Shown piece after piece: positions 35,958 to 42,223 of a stretch of DNA of 43,752 bases; within the stretch, counting starts at the first letter, position 1; each line of letters begins with the position of its first letter. A program made the position numbers and the translations under genes. Source of the DNA: a virus; IMG/VR virus record IMGVR_UViG_3300027810_000018, positions 1 through 43,752 of that record. One strand, written 5' to 3'. The notes beneath the pieces are model-generated. The model saw nothing but the letters and a program-made list of their open reading frames with translations. It ran no database searches and was not told the origin of the DNA.

Positions 35958-36014
35958 AGATACTAGATATACTAAGGGGAGTATATAAAAAGATACCAGA
36001 TATACTAAGGGGAG
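35958..36014. repeat. Paired 24-bp direct repeats
   Basis: AGATACYAGATATACTAAGG followed by GGAG occurs at 35958-35981 and 35991-36014 with one mismatch and 33-bp spacing, about three helical turns, so both copies face the same side of the DNA. A shorter relative (AAGGGGGAGTATA) lies just upstream. Candidate protein-binding sites. Confidence 0.7.
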
Positions 36015-36091
36015 GGATAATACACCATACAGCACCCTACTAATCCTAATCCCAAAGTGAACTCACTAGACTGGGTACCTACATATATATT

Positions 36092-36107
36092 TTTAGGCAT
36101 GCCTAAA
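36092..36107. promoter_or_regulatory. Perfect 16-bp palindrome TTTAGGCATGCCTAAA
   Basis: A perfect inverted repeat with an eight-base half-site, in the non-coding region. The form fits an operator for a dimeric DNA-binding protein. No second copy was noticed. Confidence 0.5.
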
Positions 36108-36564
36108 CTTTATTTATGGAGCAACTAAATTATATATATGATTAATCAAAACTAATTATTAGACTGGAGTAAATTAATTGTTAAGGAGGACTTAATGATA
36201 GAGGTATAATCACCCCTTCATTATTGTTGAAAACTATTTAATAACTTGTTAGCACGATATTAGGATTTCTAGTATATATTAGTATATACTCTAGCCACTA
36301 CCTAAATAATCCATTTAAGGACTTCTAAGGACTTCTAATGTACTTGTAGTATATTGGTATCAAAACTACTAGATAATGCCTTAAACCTTACTTACTAGAG
36401 GTGTAAACCTTACTTATATCATGTTGTATCTAGTGTAATTATCATTATACATTCTTTTTACCTTGTAATTGCCTAAGTATCAACACTTTACACATTAATT
36501 GCTTATTTATAGTAATTCTAAATAAGAATGTAAATAACTTGCTTACAAATAGCTAAGGTATTGA

Positions 36565-36797
36565 TATTCAATTAGTTATATATCATTGATTATCAAGTAG
36601 TTAACTATTATTGAAATAATTATTACTTTTTTTAGCTCCATAACATATTCATTATCAAGTAGTTACAACATGACACCATTAATCCTCCAGAATCGATGTT
36701 TCTAATTATCATGATAGTTATTCCCTTAGTATTCAATCAGTTATAACCCCTTGATTATCAAGCAGTTAGCTCTAACCCTCTGAGTATCAATTACTTA
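36565..36797 (+). repeat. Six iteron-like direct repeats (TATCAAGTAGTTA)
   Basis: Copies at 36565, 36591, 36653, 36730, 36756 and 36785, all in the same orientation, share TAT(T/C)CAA(N)(T/C)A(G/C)TTA. Three match TATCAAG(T/C)AGTTA closely. Start spacings are 26, 62, 77, 26 and 29 bp. They end 20 bp before the promoter of the plus-strand operon. Iterons of a replication initiator or operator sites are both possible. Confidence 0.65.
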
Positions 36798-36816
36798 CGA
36801 CTTAATTTTAAAGCTG

Positions 36817-36824
36817 TATACTTG
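36817..36824 (+). promoter_or_regulatory. Probable -7 box TATACTTG of the right-arm operon
   Basis: Differs from TAnnTTTG at one base and lies 41 nt before the ATG at 36866. No TTG is found at -33; instead an iteron copy ends at about that distance, suggesting that an activator may bind there. Confidence 0.45.
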
Positions 36825-36865
36825 CATTATAATTAACAAAAACAAATTAATCTAAAATTTATATC

Positions 36866-37303
36866 ATGACAAAAGTAATTACAGTACCAACAAAAAACGT
36901 AGCTAAATTAGTATCAACTCTTACTCTAGCAAATAAGCACAATGCTAGTCTTGTAGGACAAGTCCTATCAGATTTAACGGACAAAGATGGAGCTACTCTT
37001 ATTGCAACGGCAAATCATATCTTTGACACTAGTAAAAAAGGTAGTGCTGACCAACGTATTAACACCTTGAATAAGACTATAAAAAGGATAACTACCAAAG
37101 AAGAGAATTTCAGCCCTTTAAAGTTATCATTCGATAGAAAAACTAGAGTTTATTCACTTGTGGAATACATTTCCAAAAGCTCGCAAAAGTCTACATTCGA
37201 GAAAATTATAGCCTTAATTGATTCAGAAAAAAGTGACTTGACTCAACTTCAGGTTCAAAAATTAGGCCAAGCCCTATTGAAGTCAATTGAAGTAGCTAAG
37301 TAG
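36866..37303 (+). CDS. First gene of the right-arm operon, 145 aa (unknown)
   Basis: Not recognised. Basic and helical, with VAKLVSTLTLANKHNASLVG, DQRINTLNKTIKRITTKEEN and a C-terminal helix LTQLQVQKLGQALLKSIEVA. No signal peptide. As first gene after the iteron-like repeats it could be a DNA-binding replication or control protein; this is inferred from place and charge only. A TAGGACAAGTCCTA palindrome lies in its coding sequence (36954-36967). Confidence 0.65.
   Translation: MTKVITVPTKNVAKLVSTLTLANKHNASLVGQVLSDLTDKDGATLIATANHIFDTSKKGSADQRINTLNKTIKRITTKEENFSPLKLSFDRKTRVYSLVEYISKSSQKSTFEKIIALIDSEKSDLTQLQVQKLGQALLKSIEVAK
36954..36967. repeat. Palindrome TAGGACAAGTCCTA, copy inside the 145-aa gene
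   Basis: Arms TAGGAC and GTCCTA with an AA centre, identical in form to the copy at 40015. Here it is coding and 88 nt downstream of the start codon. Confidence 0.75.
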
Positions 37304-37348
37304 TAAAATTGTAGGCAAATATTAGATAGGTTGAAAGTCCTATCAAAA

Positions 37349-37413
37349 TAGCTATCAATCTGGTTGAGGTACTGAAATAATAGGTACTAGAGGTTCGATT
37401 CCTTTTATAGCTA
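37349..37413 (+). tRNA. Degenerate tRNA-like cloverleaf
   Basis: TAGCTAT and ATAGCTA pair perfectly as an acceptor stem. The last arm is a canonical T-arm, AGAGG-TTCGATT-CCTTT (37389-37405). A short D-like hairpin (TCAA-TCTGG-TTGA) and a 5-bp stem GGTAC/GTACT with a loop of about 11 nt stand where D and anticodon arms should be. The element is about 65 nt, some 8 short of a normal tRNA, and the anticodon is unclear, so it is probably a decayed tRNA, a tRNA mimic, or chance. A separate hairpin GATAGG/CCTATC lies just upstream (37325-37344). Confidence 0.35.
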
Positions 37414-37422
37414 CAAATCCCA

Positions 37423-37435
37423 TAGGACAGTCCTA
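37423..37435. repeat. Palindrome TAGGACAGTCCTA, 23 nt before the 125-aa gene
   Basis: Arms of six bases around one A, followed by CGAGAAAC. One of five intergenic copies placed 21-25 nt before a start codon. Confidence 0.85.
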
Positions 37436-37458
37436 CGAGAAACAACAAAAAGTAAGCT

Positions 37459-37836
37459 ATGAATAAAATAGAATTTAGAAAATCGCTCCGTAAGTTACTG
37501 ATAATTGAAGGACTAATTAAGCCACCAAAGTTAGTGAAACCTAAAACACTATCACTATCATCACGATATGTGCCTAAAACTAAGGGCTGGATTTTAGAGG
37601 AATGGAATGGCAAAAAGCTAAAGAACAAAGGTAAAAGTAATCTGCATCATTATAGGATAAATGGAGTGTTGTACCTTGTTATAAAGACTGATAAAGGACT
37701 TGTACACGAAGTGAATAGCAGAGCTGAGTATTATACTGAAAAGTCCTCAAGTTGCCCTATGAGTAGCAGAATGAATAAAAATACCAACTTCAAACAACAA
37801 ATGGAATTGGATAAGGAGTTTTTGAGAAACTCGTAG
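37459..37836 (+). CDS. Basic protein, 125 aa (unknown)
   Basis: Not recognised. Very Lys/Arg-rich N-terminus (FRKSLRKLLIIEGLIKPPKL), then SSRYVPKTKGWILEEWNGKK and HHYRINGVLYLVIKTDKG, likely a small beta-domain. Charge suggests nucleic-acid binding. The stop TAG is part of the next palindrome (37834-37846). Part of the plus-strand run of small genes. Confidence 0.6.
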   Translation: MNKIEFRKSLRKLLIIEGLIKPPKLVKPKTLSLSSRYVPKTKGWILEEWNGKKLKNKGKSNLHHYRINGVLYLVIKTDKGLVHEVNSRAEYYTEKSSSCPMSSRMNKNTNFKQQMELDKEFLRNS

Positions 37837-37846
37837 GACAGTCCTA
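37834..37846. repeat. Palindrome TAGGACAGTCCTA, 25 nt before the 62-aa gene
   Basis: Followed by TGAGAAAC. Its first three bases form the stop codon of the 125-aa gene, so element and gene end are fused. Confidence 0.85.
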
Positions 37847-37871
37847 TGAGAAACAATTTAAAGAATTAAAG

Positions 37872-38060
37872 ATGAATATATTAGAAAGAAATCGATTAAA
37901 AGCTTGGGTAGAAAAATCAATTAAAGATGATGAGTATACTATCGCTATTACAGTAAAACTAGAACAAATGGACGAATACATAACCTACTCTAAAAAAAGG
38001 ATAGCTGAATTAGAGGCACAAGTAAAGGTATTAAAAGAAGTGTTAATTTTAAGAAAATAA
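37872..38060 (+). CDS. Small coiled-coil protein, 62 aa (unknown)
   Basis: Helical over its length, with a heptad-like C-terminus (KKRIAELEAQVKVLKEVLIL) that could dimerise. No other motif. Two nt separate it from the next gene. Confidence 0.55.
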   Translation: MNILERNRLKAWVEKSIKDDEYTIAITVKLEQMDEYITYSKKRIAELEAQVKVLKEVLILRK

Positions 38061-38062
38061 TC

Positions 38063-38425
38063 ATGAGTTTAGATGTATATTTAATAAGAAATAAATGGGT
38101 GAGTTATGATAAAGGTAAAACCCACGATAAAGGATGGGAGGACGTTTTTGACGCTAATATAACCCACAACTTAACTACTATGGCTGAAAAAGCTGGTTGT
38201 TATAAAGCCTTATGGAGACCTGAAGAAATAGGTGCTGCAAAATGTAGGAATATAATAAAAGAACTTGAGGCAGGATTATCTTACCTAAAAGATAGACCAG
38301 AGTACTTCAAGCAATTTGAGAATATTAATGGTTGGGGAACATACGAACAATTTGTACAATTTGTAGAGAATTACCTACAAGCTTGTGTTAAACACCCTAA
38401 TGCAGATATTTTTGTATCAAGGTAA
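38063..38425 (+). CDS. Conserved phage protein of unknown function (NITHNL / LWRPEE family), 120 aa
   Basis: Starts MSLDVYLIRNKWVSYD and carries DANITHNLTTMAEKAGCYKA, LWRPEE, INGWGTYEQFVQFVENY and a final VSR. I recognise this set as a widespread phage family of about 100-120 residues; no activity is known to me. The conserved His, Trp and Arg residues suggest a ligand or nucleotide pocket. Full length for the family. Confidence 0.7.
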   Translation: MSLDVYLIRNKWVSYDKGKTHDKGWEDVFDANITHNLTTMAEKAGCYKALWRPEEIGAAKCRNIIKELEAGLSYLKDRPEYFKQFENINGWGTYEQFVQFVENYLQACVKHPNADIFVSR

Positions 38426-38451
38426 GTGAACCAATAACTATCATAATCTCA

Positions 38452-38464
38452 TAGGACAGTCCTA
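38452..38464. repeat. Palindrome TAGGACAGTCCTA, 25 nt before the 116-aa gene
   Basis: Here the arms extend outward (CTCA before, TGGG after) to about ten pairs. This copy is followed by TGGGAGTTAAAT instead of the usual GAGAAAC. Confidence 0.85.
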
Positions 38465-38489
38465 TGGGAGTTAAATCAAATAATAAAAA

Positions 38490-38840
38490 ATGAAATACAC
38501 AATTAACATAGGATTAGGAAATAACAACTACAGTAAAGCGGTGGAACTTATAAATAATGCACGTCAAGGCGGATACTTTGAAGATTATCATATAAGAGAA
38601 ATGAATGGGGAATATAATGGAGTACCTGAGCCTACAATAGTATTAACATTAGAAACAAAAGCCGACATTGTTAGCATGAATGAATTAGTAAAAAGGTGGT
38701 GTACACAAATGAACCAAATTTGTATCGCAATCCAATTAAAAGACAATGATAACAATACTTTTGGAGCCTTGATATACGAGAAAAATTTTAAAGGTGAACA
38801 ATCAAATTTTAACAGTAAATATTTTTTAAATAATAACTAA
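38490..38840 (+). CDS. Conserved-type small protein, 116 aa (unknown)
   Basis: Begins with beta sequence MKYTINIGLGNNNYSKAVEL and has GEYNGVPEPTIVLTL, MNQICIAIQLKDNDN and a C-terminal FNSKYFLNN. A similar plan (INIGLNNN... EPT... QECIA... YF) occurs in small proteins of other Bacteroidota phages and plasmids as far as I recall; no function known. Its start lies 25 nt after a palindrome. Confidence 0.6.
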   Translation: MKYTINIGLGNNNYSKAVELINNARQGGYFEDYHIREMNGEYNGVPEPTIVLTLETKADIVSMNELVKRWCTQMNQICIAIQLKDNDNNTFGALIYEKNFKGEQSNFNSKYFLNNN

Positions 38841-38852
38841 AACAATAAAATC

Positions 38853-39134
38853 ATGGTATTAAGAAGTGAACAAGGAAAAAAAGCGTGGTGTGATACGAGA
38901 AGTATTGCTTTTGGACACGGAAAAGAGATTAGAGCGAGTATAGTAAGGAGTTTTATACAATATCCTTACCATTTAGCTGATAAGATAAGCAAATATGCTT
39001 ACCAAATTGAGGGTAAACAGCCATTTCATAGGGATATTAGCGTGAATGATGCCTTAAATAGCATAGAAAACACTGATGAACTAATGAGTTGGGTGGAATA
39101 TATGGAAGCATTTGGATTAAAGATACAGAGGTAA
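38853..39134 (+). CDS. Small basic protein, 93 aa (unknown)
   Basis: Not recognised. Contains WCDTRSIAFGHGKEIRASIV and a helical middle (YPYHLADKISKYAYQIEGKQ). Twelve nt after the previous stop, no palindrome in between. Probably co-translated. Confidence 0.55.
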   Translation: MVLRSEQGKKAWCDTRSIAFGHGKEIRASIVRSFIQYPYHLADKISKYAYQIEGKQPFHRDISVNDALNSIENTDELMSWVEYMEAFGLKIQR

Positions 39135-39150
39135 TACTATCATCATCCCG

Positions 39151-39163
39151 TAGGACAGTCCTA
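39151..39163. repeat. Palindrome TAGGACAGTCCTA, 23 nt before the 60-aa gene
   Basis: Followed by TGAGAAAC and preceded by AATACTATCATCATC (39133-39147), a second shared motif of this region. Confidence 0.85.
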
Positions 39164-39186
39164 TGAGAAACTAAGTAAATAAACAA

Positions 39187-39369
39187 ATGAAAAAAGATAA
39201 ACAACCAATAGCAATTAAACCACCAATAGGTTTAAGACCAAGATTCATGAATGATACCGAAAGATTTAATGAGGTTACCAGAGCTATAGAGAGATACCGT
39301 GCTGCTCAATTAAAAATACCTATTGAATGGGTTGAAGAGTATAATGAGTTGATAGAATTATTAAACTAA
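39187..39369 (+). CDS. Small conserved-type phage protein, 60 aa
   Basis: IKPPIGLRPRFMNDTERFNE followed by IERYRAAQLKIPIEWVEEYN. A short family reading 'KPIGLrPr... R..Ei..AI.RY..a...IP.eWieEYNel' recurs in Bacteroidota phages and hosts; role unknown. Probably two helices. Confidence 0.6.
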   Translation: MKKDKQPIAIKPPIGLRPRFMNDTERFNEVTRAIERYRAAQLKIPIEWVEEYNELIELLN

Positions 39370-39379
39370 ATAAAAGAAA

Positions 39380-39718
39380 ATGAATGAAATTAACGAGTTT
39401 ATATTAAAATTAGAAAACTTAAATTGGAGAGGTTTTGAAGATGATACCCTTATAAGTGAAGAGGGTTTTGAATTATCTTATCGAACAAAACTACACGGAC
39501 AAAAGGGTAGTGGTAGTTTATTCCCTCCAATACAAACAATATGGTACATCAGCTATGATAAAAAAACCATTTTTTCTTACGGCTGTATATCTAATGCAGA
39601 AACACAACGGATAGTAGATTTCTACCTAAACACTAAGTATAGTTTAACAGATAAAATATACAAGGACGGAATAGATGTAGAAAAAGAGGGGGAAATGATT
39701 TGGAATAATTTAATTTAA
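39380..39718 (+). CDS. Hypothetical protein, 112 aa
   Basis: Not recognised. N-terminal amphipathic helix (MNEINEFILKLENLNWRGF), then beta-type sequence with SLFPPIQTIWYISYDKKTIF. No signal or membrane segment. Ten nt after the previous gene. Confidence 0.55.
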   Translation: MNEINEFILKLENLNWRGFEDDTLISEEGFELSYRTKLHGQKGSGSLFPPIQTIWYISYDKKTIFSYGCISNAETQRIVDFYLNTKYSLTDKIYKDGIDVEKEGEMIWNNLI

Positions 39719-39728
39719 AATAATAGAT

Positions 39729-40010
39729 ATGGAATTTAAAGTAATTAGGGAAAAACTATCATCACGAGGTGGTGGTATTGAAATTGATTTAACTCCTTTT
39801 GGAAAGAAATGGGAGGGAGAAAAAATGACTGCATATCAAAACTACTTAGGTGGTGGAATGCTAGGTAGTATAGCTAATGACTGTACCTTTGATGATTGGA
39901 GGTCAGATAAAGTGCTAGAAATAATAGCAACTAACTTAAGAAAATACTTTGCTGAACTAATGGAGATTGATTATGAAGAGCATAAGTCAAGACCAGTATC
40001 AGCGTATTAA
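39729..40010 (+). CDS. Hypothetical protein, 93 aa
   Basis: Not recognised. IEIDLTPFGKKWEGEKMTAY and a Gly-rich YLGGGMLGSIAND lead to an acidic helix (LRKYFAELMEIDYEEHKSRP). The 'YQNYLGGGMLG.I' phrase looks conserved across similar small phage proteins, but I cannot name a family. Confidence 0.55.
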   Translation: MEFKVIREKLSSRGGGIEIDLTPFGKKWEGEKMTAYQNYLGGGMLGSIANDCTFDDWRSDKVLEIIATNLRKYFAELMEIDYEEHKSRPVSAY

Positions 40011-40014
40011 TCCG

Positions 40015-40028
40015 TAGGACAAGTCCTA
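40015..40028. repeat. Palindrome TAGGACAAGTCCTA, 21 nt before the zinc-ribbon-like gene
   Basis: AA-centred form as at 36954, followed by TGAGAAAC. Confidence 0.85.
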
Positions 40029-40049
40029 TGAGAAACTAAATAAATAATT

Positions 40050-40301
40050 ATGAGTGAACAAGTTAGTCCATGCTGCGGAGCGGACTTTAAAGAAGCAGAA
40101 GGTACTTATTGCTGTAACGCTAAGCTATCTGAAACAGGATTGTGTTATGAATGCCATGACCATTCTGCAATAGATGGTAATTGGTGTGATGAATGTGATG
40201 AAAACTTTGAAGACTCTGAAGATGAAAATGAAAGGGATGCTAGAATTCAAGAAAATGCAATGGAAGAAAAAGCAGACGCTAAAAGAAAATATGATGAATA
40301 A
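40050..40301 (+). CDS. Cys-rich zinc-ribbon-like acidic protein, 83 aa
   Basis: Eight cysteines: 8, 9, 21, 22, 32, 35, 46 and 49, including CYEC and CDEC knuckles (CYECHDHSAIDGNWCDECDE). The C-terminal 30 residues are highly charged and probably helical (Glu/Lys/Asp). Likely a zinc-binding scaffold that mediates protein contacts. Overlaps the start of the TIDRHA gene, so the two are coupled. Confidence 0.6.
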   Translation: MSEQVSPCCGADFKEAEGTYCCNAKLSETGLCYECHDHSAIDGNWCDECDENFEDSEDENERDARIQENAMEEKADAKRKYDE

Positions 40302-40899
40302 AAAACAAATATATAAAGGAGAAATTCTTACTAGAACTAAGGTAAAAAACAATATACTTGGCTTTTATCTTAATTCCTCTAAAGAGGATAGAAGAGATTG
40401 GTATGGAGATGCTAATAGCTTTGCTAAATCTCTAGCAGATAGGTATAATATCAGTGTAAATAAATCTACTGGTGTAATAGCTGCACTCTCTCCTGTAAAA
40501 ACATGGAGTCAGAATATGATATGTGCTGAAAAAATGATTGCCGTAGGAAAGTCCTACCACATGAGACAATTTGAGGATAAAGCAAGGCGAATACTATCAT
40601 CATCAGGCTCAGATGAGTCTATATTAGCTATTTTAAGAGGCTCTAAGATAAGTTCTTTCTATCTTAATATAATGTATCCAAATAACCCTAAAAACATCAC
40701 CATTGATAGACACGCTCTTTCAGTATCTTTAGGTAAATGGACAACGGATGCTGATTATCAGGGAATGACTAAAACACAATATCAATTCTTTGTCGATTGC
40801 TTTAAATATACGGCTAAACAAATAGAAATATCTCCATTACTATTACAATCTAGTACTTGGGAGGCATTCAGGAAAATTAAATCTAACTATAAACAATAA
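40291..40899 (+). CDS. Phage protein with GVIAALSP and TIDRHA motifs (glycosylase-like fold possible), 202 aa
   Basis: A longer frame upstream would overlap the zinc-ribbon gene, so the ATG pair at 40291/40294 is taken as start. The motifs RDWYGDANSFAKSLADRY, GVIAALSPVKTWSQNM, KISSFYLNIMYP, ITIDRHALSV and QSSTWEAFRK fit a phage-borne family of unknown function that I recall by these blocks. The helical layout and invariant Asp-Arg-His suggest an HhH-type DNA-glycosylase-like fold, but this is conjecture. A palindrome variant (40543-40557) and the shared ACTATCATCATC motif lie within the gene. Confidence 0.65.
   Translation: MMNKKQIYKGEILTRTKVKNNILGFYLNSSKEDRRDWYGDANSFAKSLADRYNISVNKSTGVIAALSPVKTWSQNMICAEKMIAVGKSYHMRQFEDKARRILSSSGSDESILAILRGSKISSFYLNIMYPNNPKNITIDRHALSVSLGKWTTDADYQGMTKTQYQFFVDCFKYTAKQIEISPLLLQSSTWEAFRKIKSNYKQ
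40543..40557. repeat. Palindrome variant GTAGGAAAGTCCTAC inside the TIDRHA gene
   Basis: Arms GTAGGA and TCCTAC with AAG centre, encoding Val-Gly-Lys-Ser. It differs from the intergenic copies by C to A in the left arm and followed by CACATGAGAC rather than TGAGAAAC. Confidence 0.65.
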
Positions 40900-40904
40900 T
40901 AAAA

Positions 40905-41255
40905 ATGGAAAAAACATTAAATTACAGTGAATATTTATTCAGCCAACTATTAAGTTGCTTTAATAAAGACTTCTCAGAGATGGAACATGACCTACAATTC
41001 AATATTATTAAACCTGCTTATGCTGGATTTGTTAAGTCTAAGTTTAATACTGAAGAATATGAGGAATATGAGTGTATGAATAACTACTTAAATGAAGTGT
41101 ACCCTAATGAATTTGACTCTCTAGTAGGATATACAGAGGAAATGAGAAACACTATCACGAGCCACCTAGTGTACTATTATGATTATGAAGTGAATACTAG
41201 TATAGGTCAAGCAGTTCTAGAATTAATAGCTAAAATAAATAACCCAAATAATTAA
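40905..41255 (+). CDS. Acidic helical protein, 116 aa (unknown)
   Basis: Not recognised. Rich in Glu, Tyr and Asn (EEYEEYECMNNYLNEVYPNE), with a C-terminal helix SIGQAVLELIAKINNP. No catalytic motif. Five nt after the previous gene. Confidence 0.55.
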   Translation: MEKTLNYSEYLFSQLLSCFNKDFSEMEHDLQFNIIKPAYAGFVKSKFNTEEYEEYECMNNYLNEVYPNEFDSLVGYTEEMRNTITSHLVYYYDYEVNTSIGQAVLELIAKINNPNN

Positions 41256-41261
41256 ATATAT

Positions 41262-41474
41262 ATGGAAACTAAATTACAAATATTAGAGCATAGGCTTAAG
41301 ATAATACAATCAAAGAAAATTACTATGATACCATACTATTGTGAAGATTCTAAAAGAAGAGAGTTAGAGAGTTGTCGCAAGGAAATAGAATTTGAGGAAA
41401 ATAATAAAGGCAATTATGGTTATGAAGAGGATAATGATGATGATTATTCTAGCGGTTATGTTGGTATAAATTAA
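41262..41474 (+). CDS. Small charged protein, 70 aa (unknown)
   Basis: An N-terminal helix (KLQILEHRLKIIQSKKI) and a second charged helix, ending in an acidic tail (YGYEEDNDDDYSSGY). Possibly a partner-binding adaptor; no family recognised. Confidence 0.5.
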   Translation: METKLQILEHRLKIIQSKKITMIPYYCEDSKRRELESCRKEIEFEENNKGNYGYEEDNDDDYSSGYVGIN

Positions 41475-41487
41475 AACAATAAATAAA

Positions 41488-41577
41488 ATGAGAAAATTAA
41501 CAAATACACAAGAATTGATATTAGTAATACTGGCTTTTTGCCTACTAATGCATTGTAGATATGGAGTAATTAATTAG
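41488..41577 (+). CDS. Single-pass membrane microprotein, 29 aa
   Basis: ATG at 41488, stop TAG at 41575-41577. After RKLTNTQE comes a hydrophobic stretch LILVILAFCLLMHC, enough for one membrane span. It is preceded by an A-rich leader (AATAAATAAAATG) like its neighbours and fills an otherwise empty gap. Small membrane peptides are common in phage operons; function unknown. Confidence 0.45.
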   Translation: MRKLTNTQELILVILAFCLLMHCRYGVIN

Positions 41578-41618
41578 AATACTATCATCACACTAACTAA
41601 AAATAAATAATAAAAAAA

Positions 41619-41852
41619 ATGAAAGAAAAGAACATTGAATTACCTAAATGGTTTGACGGACAAGTTTACCCTAAAGGAAGTATTATAAAAAACAGGATGG
41701 GATATGGAGAAATCTATTGTGATGCTAATGCATGCTCCATGTATGACCTAATTATAGGTGCTGAAGTGATGGGTATGTACCCTTTAATGCAAAAAGGTAT
41801 GTCTTGGTTCAGAAAGAATTACCCTGAAGAATATATGGTATTGCTCGATTAA
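41619..41852 (+). CDS. Conserved phage protein of unknown function (LPKWFDG family), 77 aa
   Basis: ELPKWFDGQVYPKG, IIKNRMGYGEIYC, ACSMYDLIIGAE, GMSWFRKNYPEEYMVLLD: I recognise this order as a small family found in many marine phages, including T4-like cyanophages. It is complete. No biochemical role is known to me. Confidence 0.65.
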   Translation: MKEKNIELPKWFDGQVYPKGSIIKNRMGYGEIYCDANACSMYDLIIGAEVMGMYPLMQKGMSWFRKNYPEEYMVLLD

Positions 41853-41875
41853 TTAATAATAATAAATAAATAGAC

Positions 41876-42223
41876 ATGAAAAAAGAAGAACAAAAAGTTA
41901 TAATGACTAATCTAGGATTACCTATGTTAGCAGAAAAAACTCAATTCACTGATGAATTATTTAACCTAGATAATAACTTTGATATGAATGGGAGTCCTAT
42001 GAATAGGGCAGCGTATAATTTAATGGTATCAAAAAGAGATATATCTTTATATGTTCTCCATAATATGAAACCTCATAGAAATTGGTATGTTACTGATATT
42101 AAAAAATACTTTGGAATAAAAGGTAATGGGCAGAAATTACTAGATAGGTTTCTTGCATTAGTTAGTGAGTATGAAGAGTTAATGAAAGTGTCAGCAGAAA
42201 TAGATAATGACCCCCATGAGTAA
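41876..42223 (+). CDS. Hypothetical protein, 115 aa
   Basis: Not recognised. Helical, with MNGSPMNRAAYNLMVSKRDI and MKPHRNWYVTDIKKYFGIKG, the latter possibly a small winged-helix or DNA-contact region. Overlaps the next gene's start by 17 nt. Confidence 0.55.
   Translation: MKKEEQKVIMTNLGLPMLAEKTQFTDELFNLDNNFDMNGSPMNRAAYNLMVSKRDISLYVLHNMKPHRNWYVTDIKKYFGIKGNGQKLLDRFLALVSEYEELMKVSAEIDNDPHE

Larger units (their letters stand above)
35566..36865. other. 1.3-kb non-coding region: candidate origin / regulatory hub
   Basis: No convincing gene is seen on either strand. It holds, in order: GC-richer unique sequence (35566-35740), an AT repeat tract, a partial leader repeat, paired 24-bp repeats, a perfect palindrome (36092-36107), a tandem TAAGGACTTC pair (36316-36335), a pair of TAAACCTTACTTA copies (36382-36394 and 36404-36416), six iteron-like copies, and a promoter. 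It separates a terminated unit from the long plus-strand operon. Such a repeat-rich spacer is typical of phage origins or early control regions. Confidence 0.6.

Noticed and set aside
36183-36209. AAGGAGG followed by ATG at 36195, looking like a Shine-Dalgarno site and start codon
   Set aside because: The frame stops after four codons, and genes here do not use Shine-Dalgarno sequences. Probably chance, though a leader peptide cannot be excluded.
40174-40290. N-terminal extension of the TIDRHA gene up to 40174
   Set aside because: It would overlap the zinc-ribbon gene by over 120 nt and encodes a Met/Lys-rich shadow; the start at 40291/40294 couples with the previous stop.
36954-40557. The palindromes as rho-independent terminators
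   Set aside because: The arms are only six pairs with a one- or two-base centre, no T-run follows, and one copy is inside a gene.
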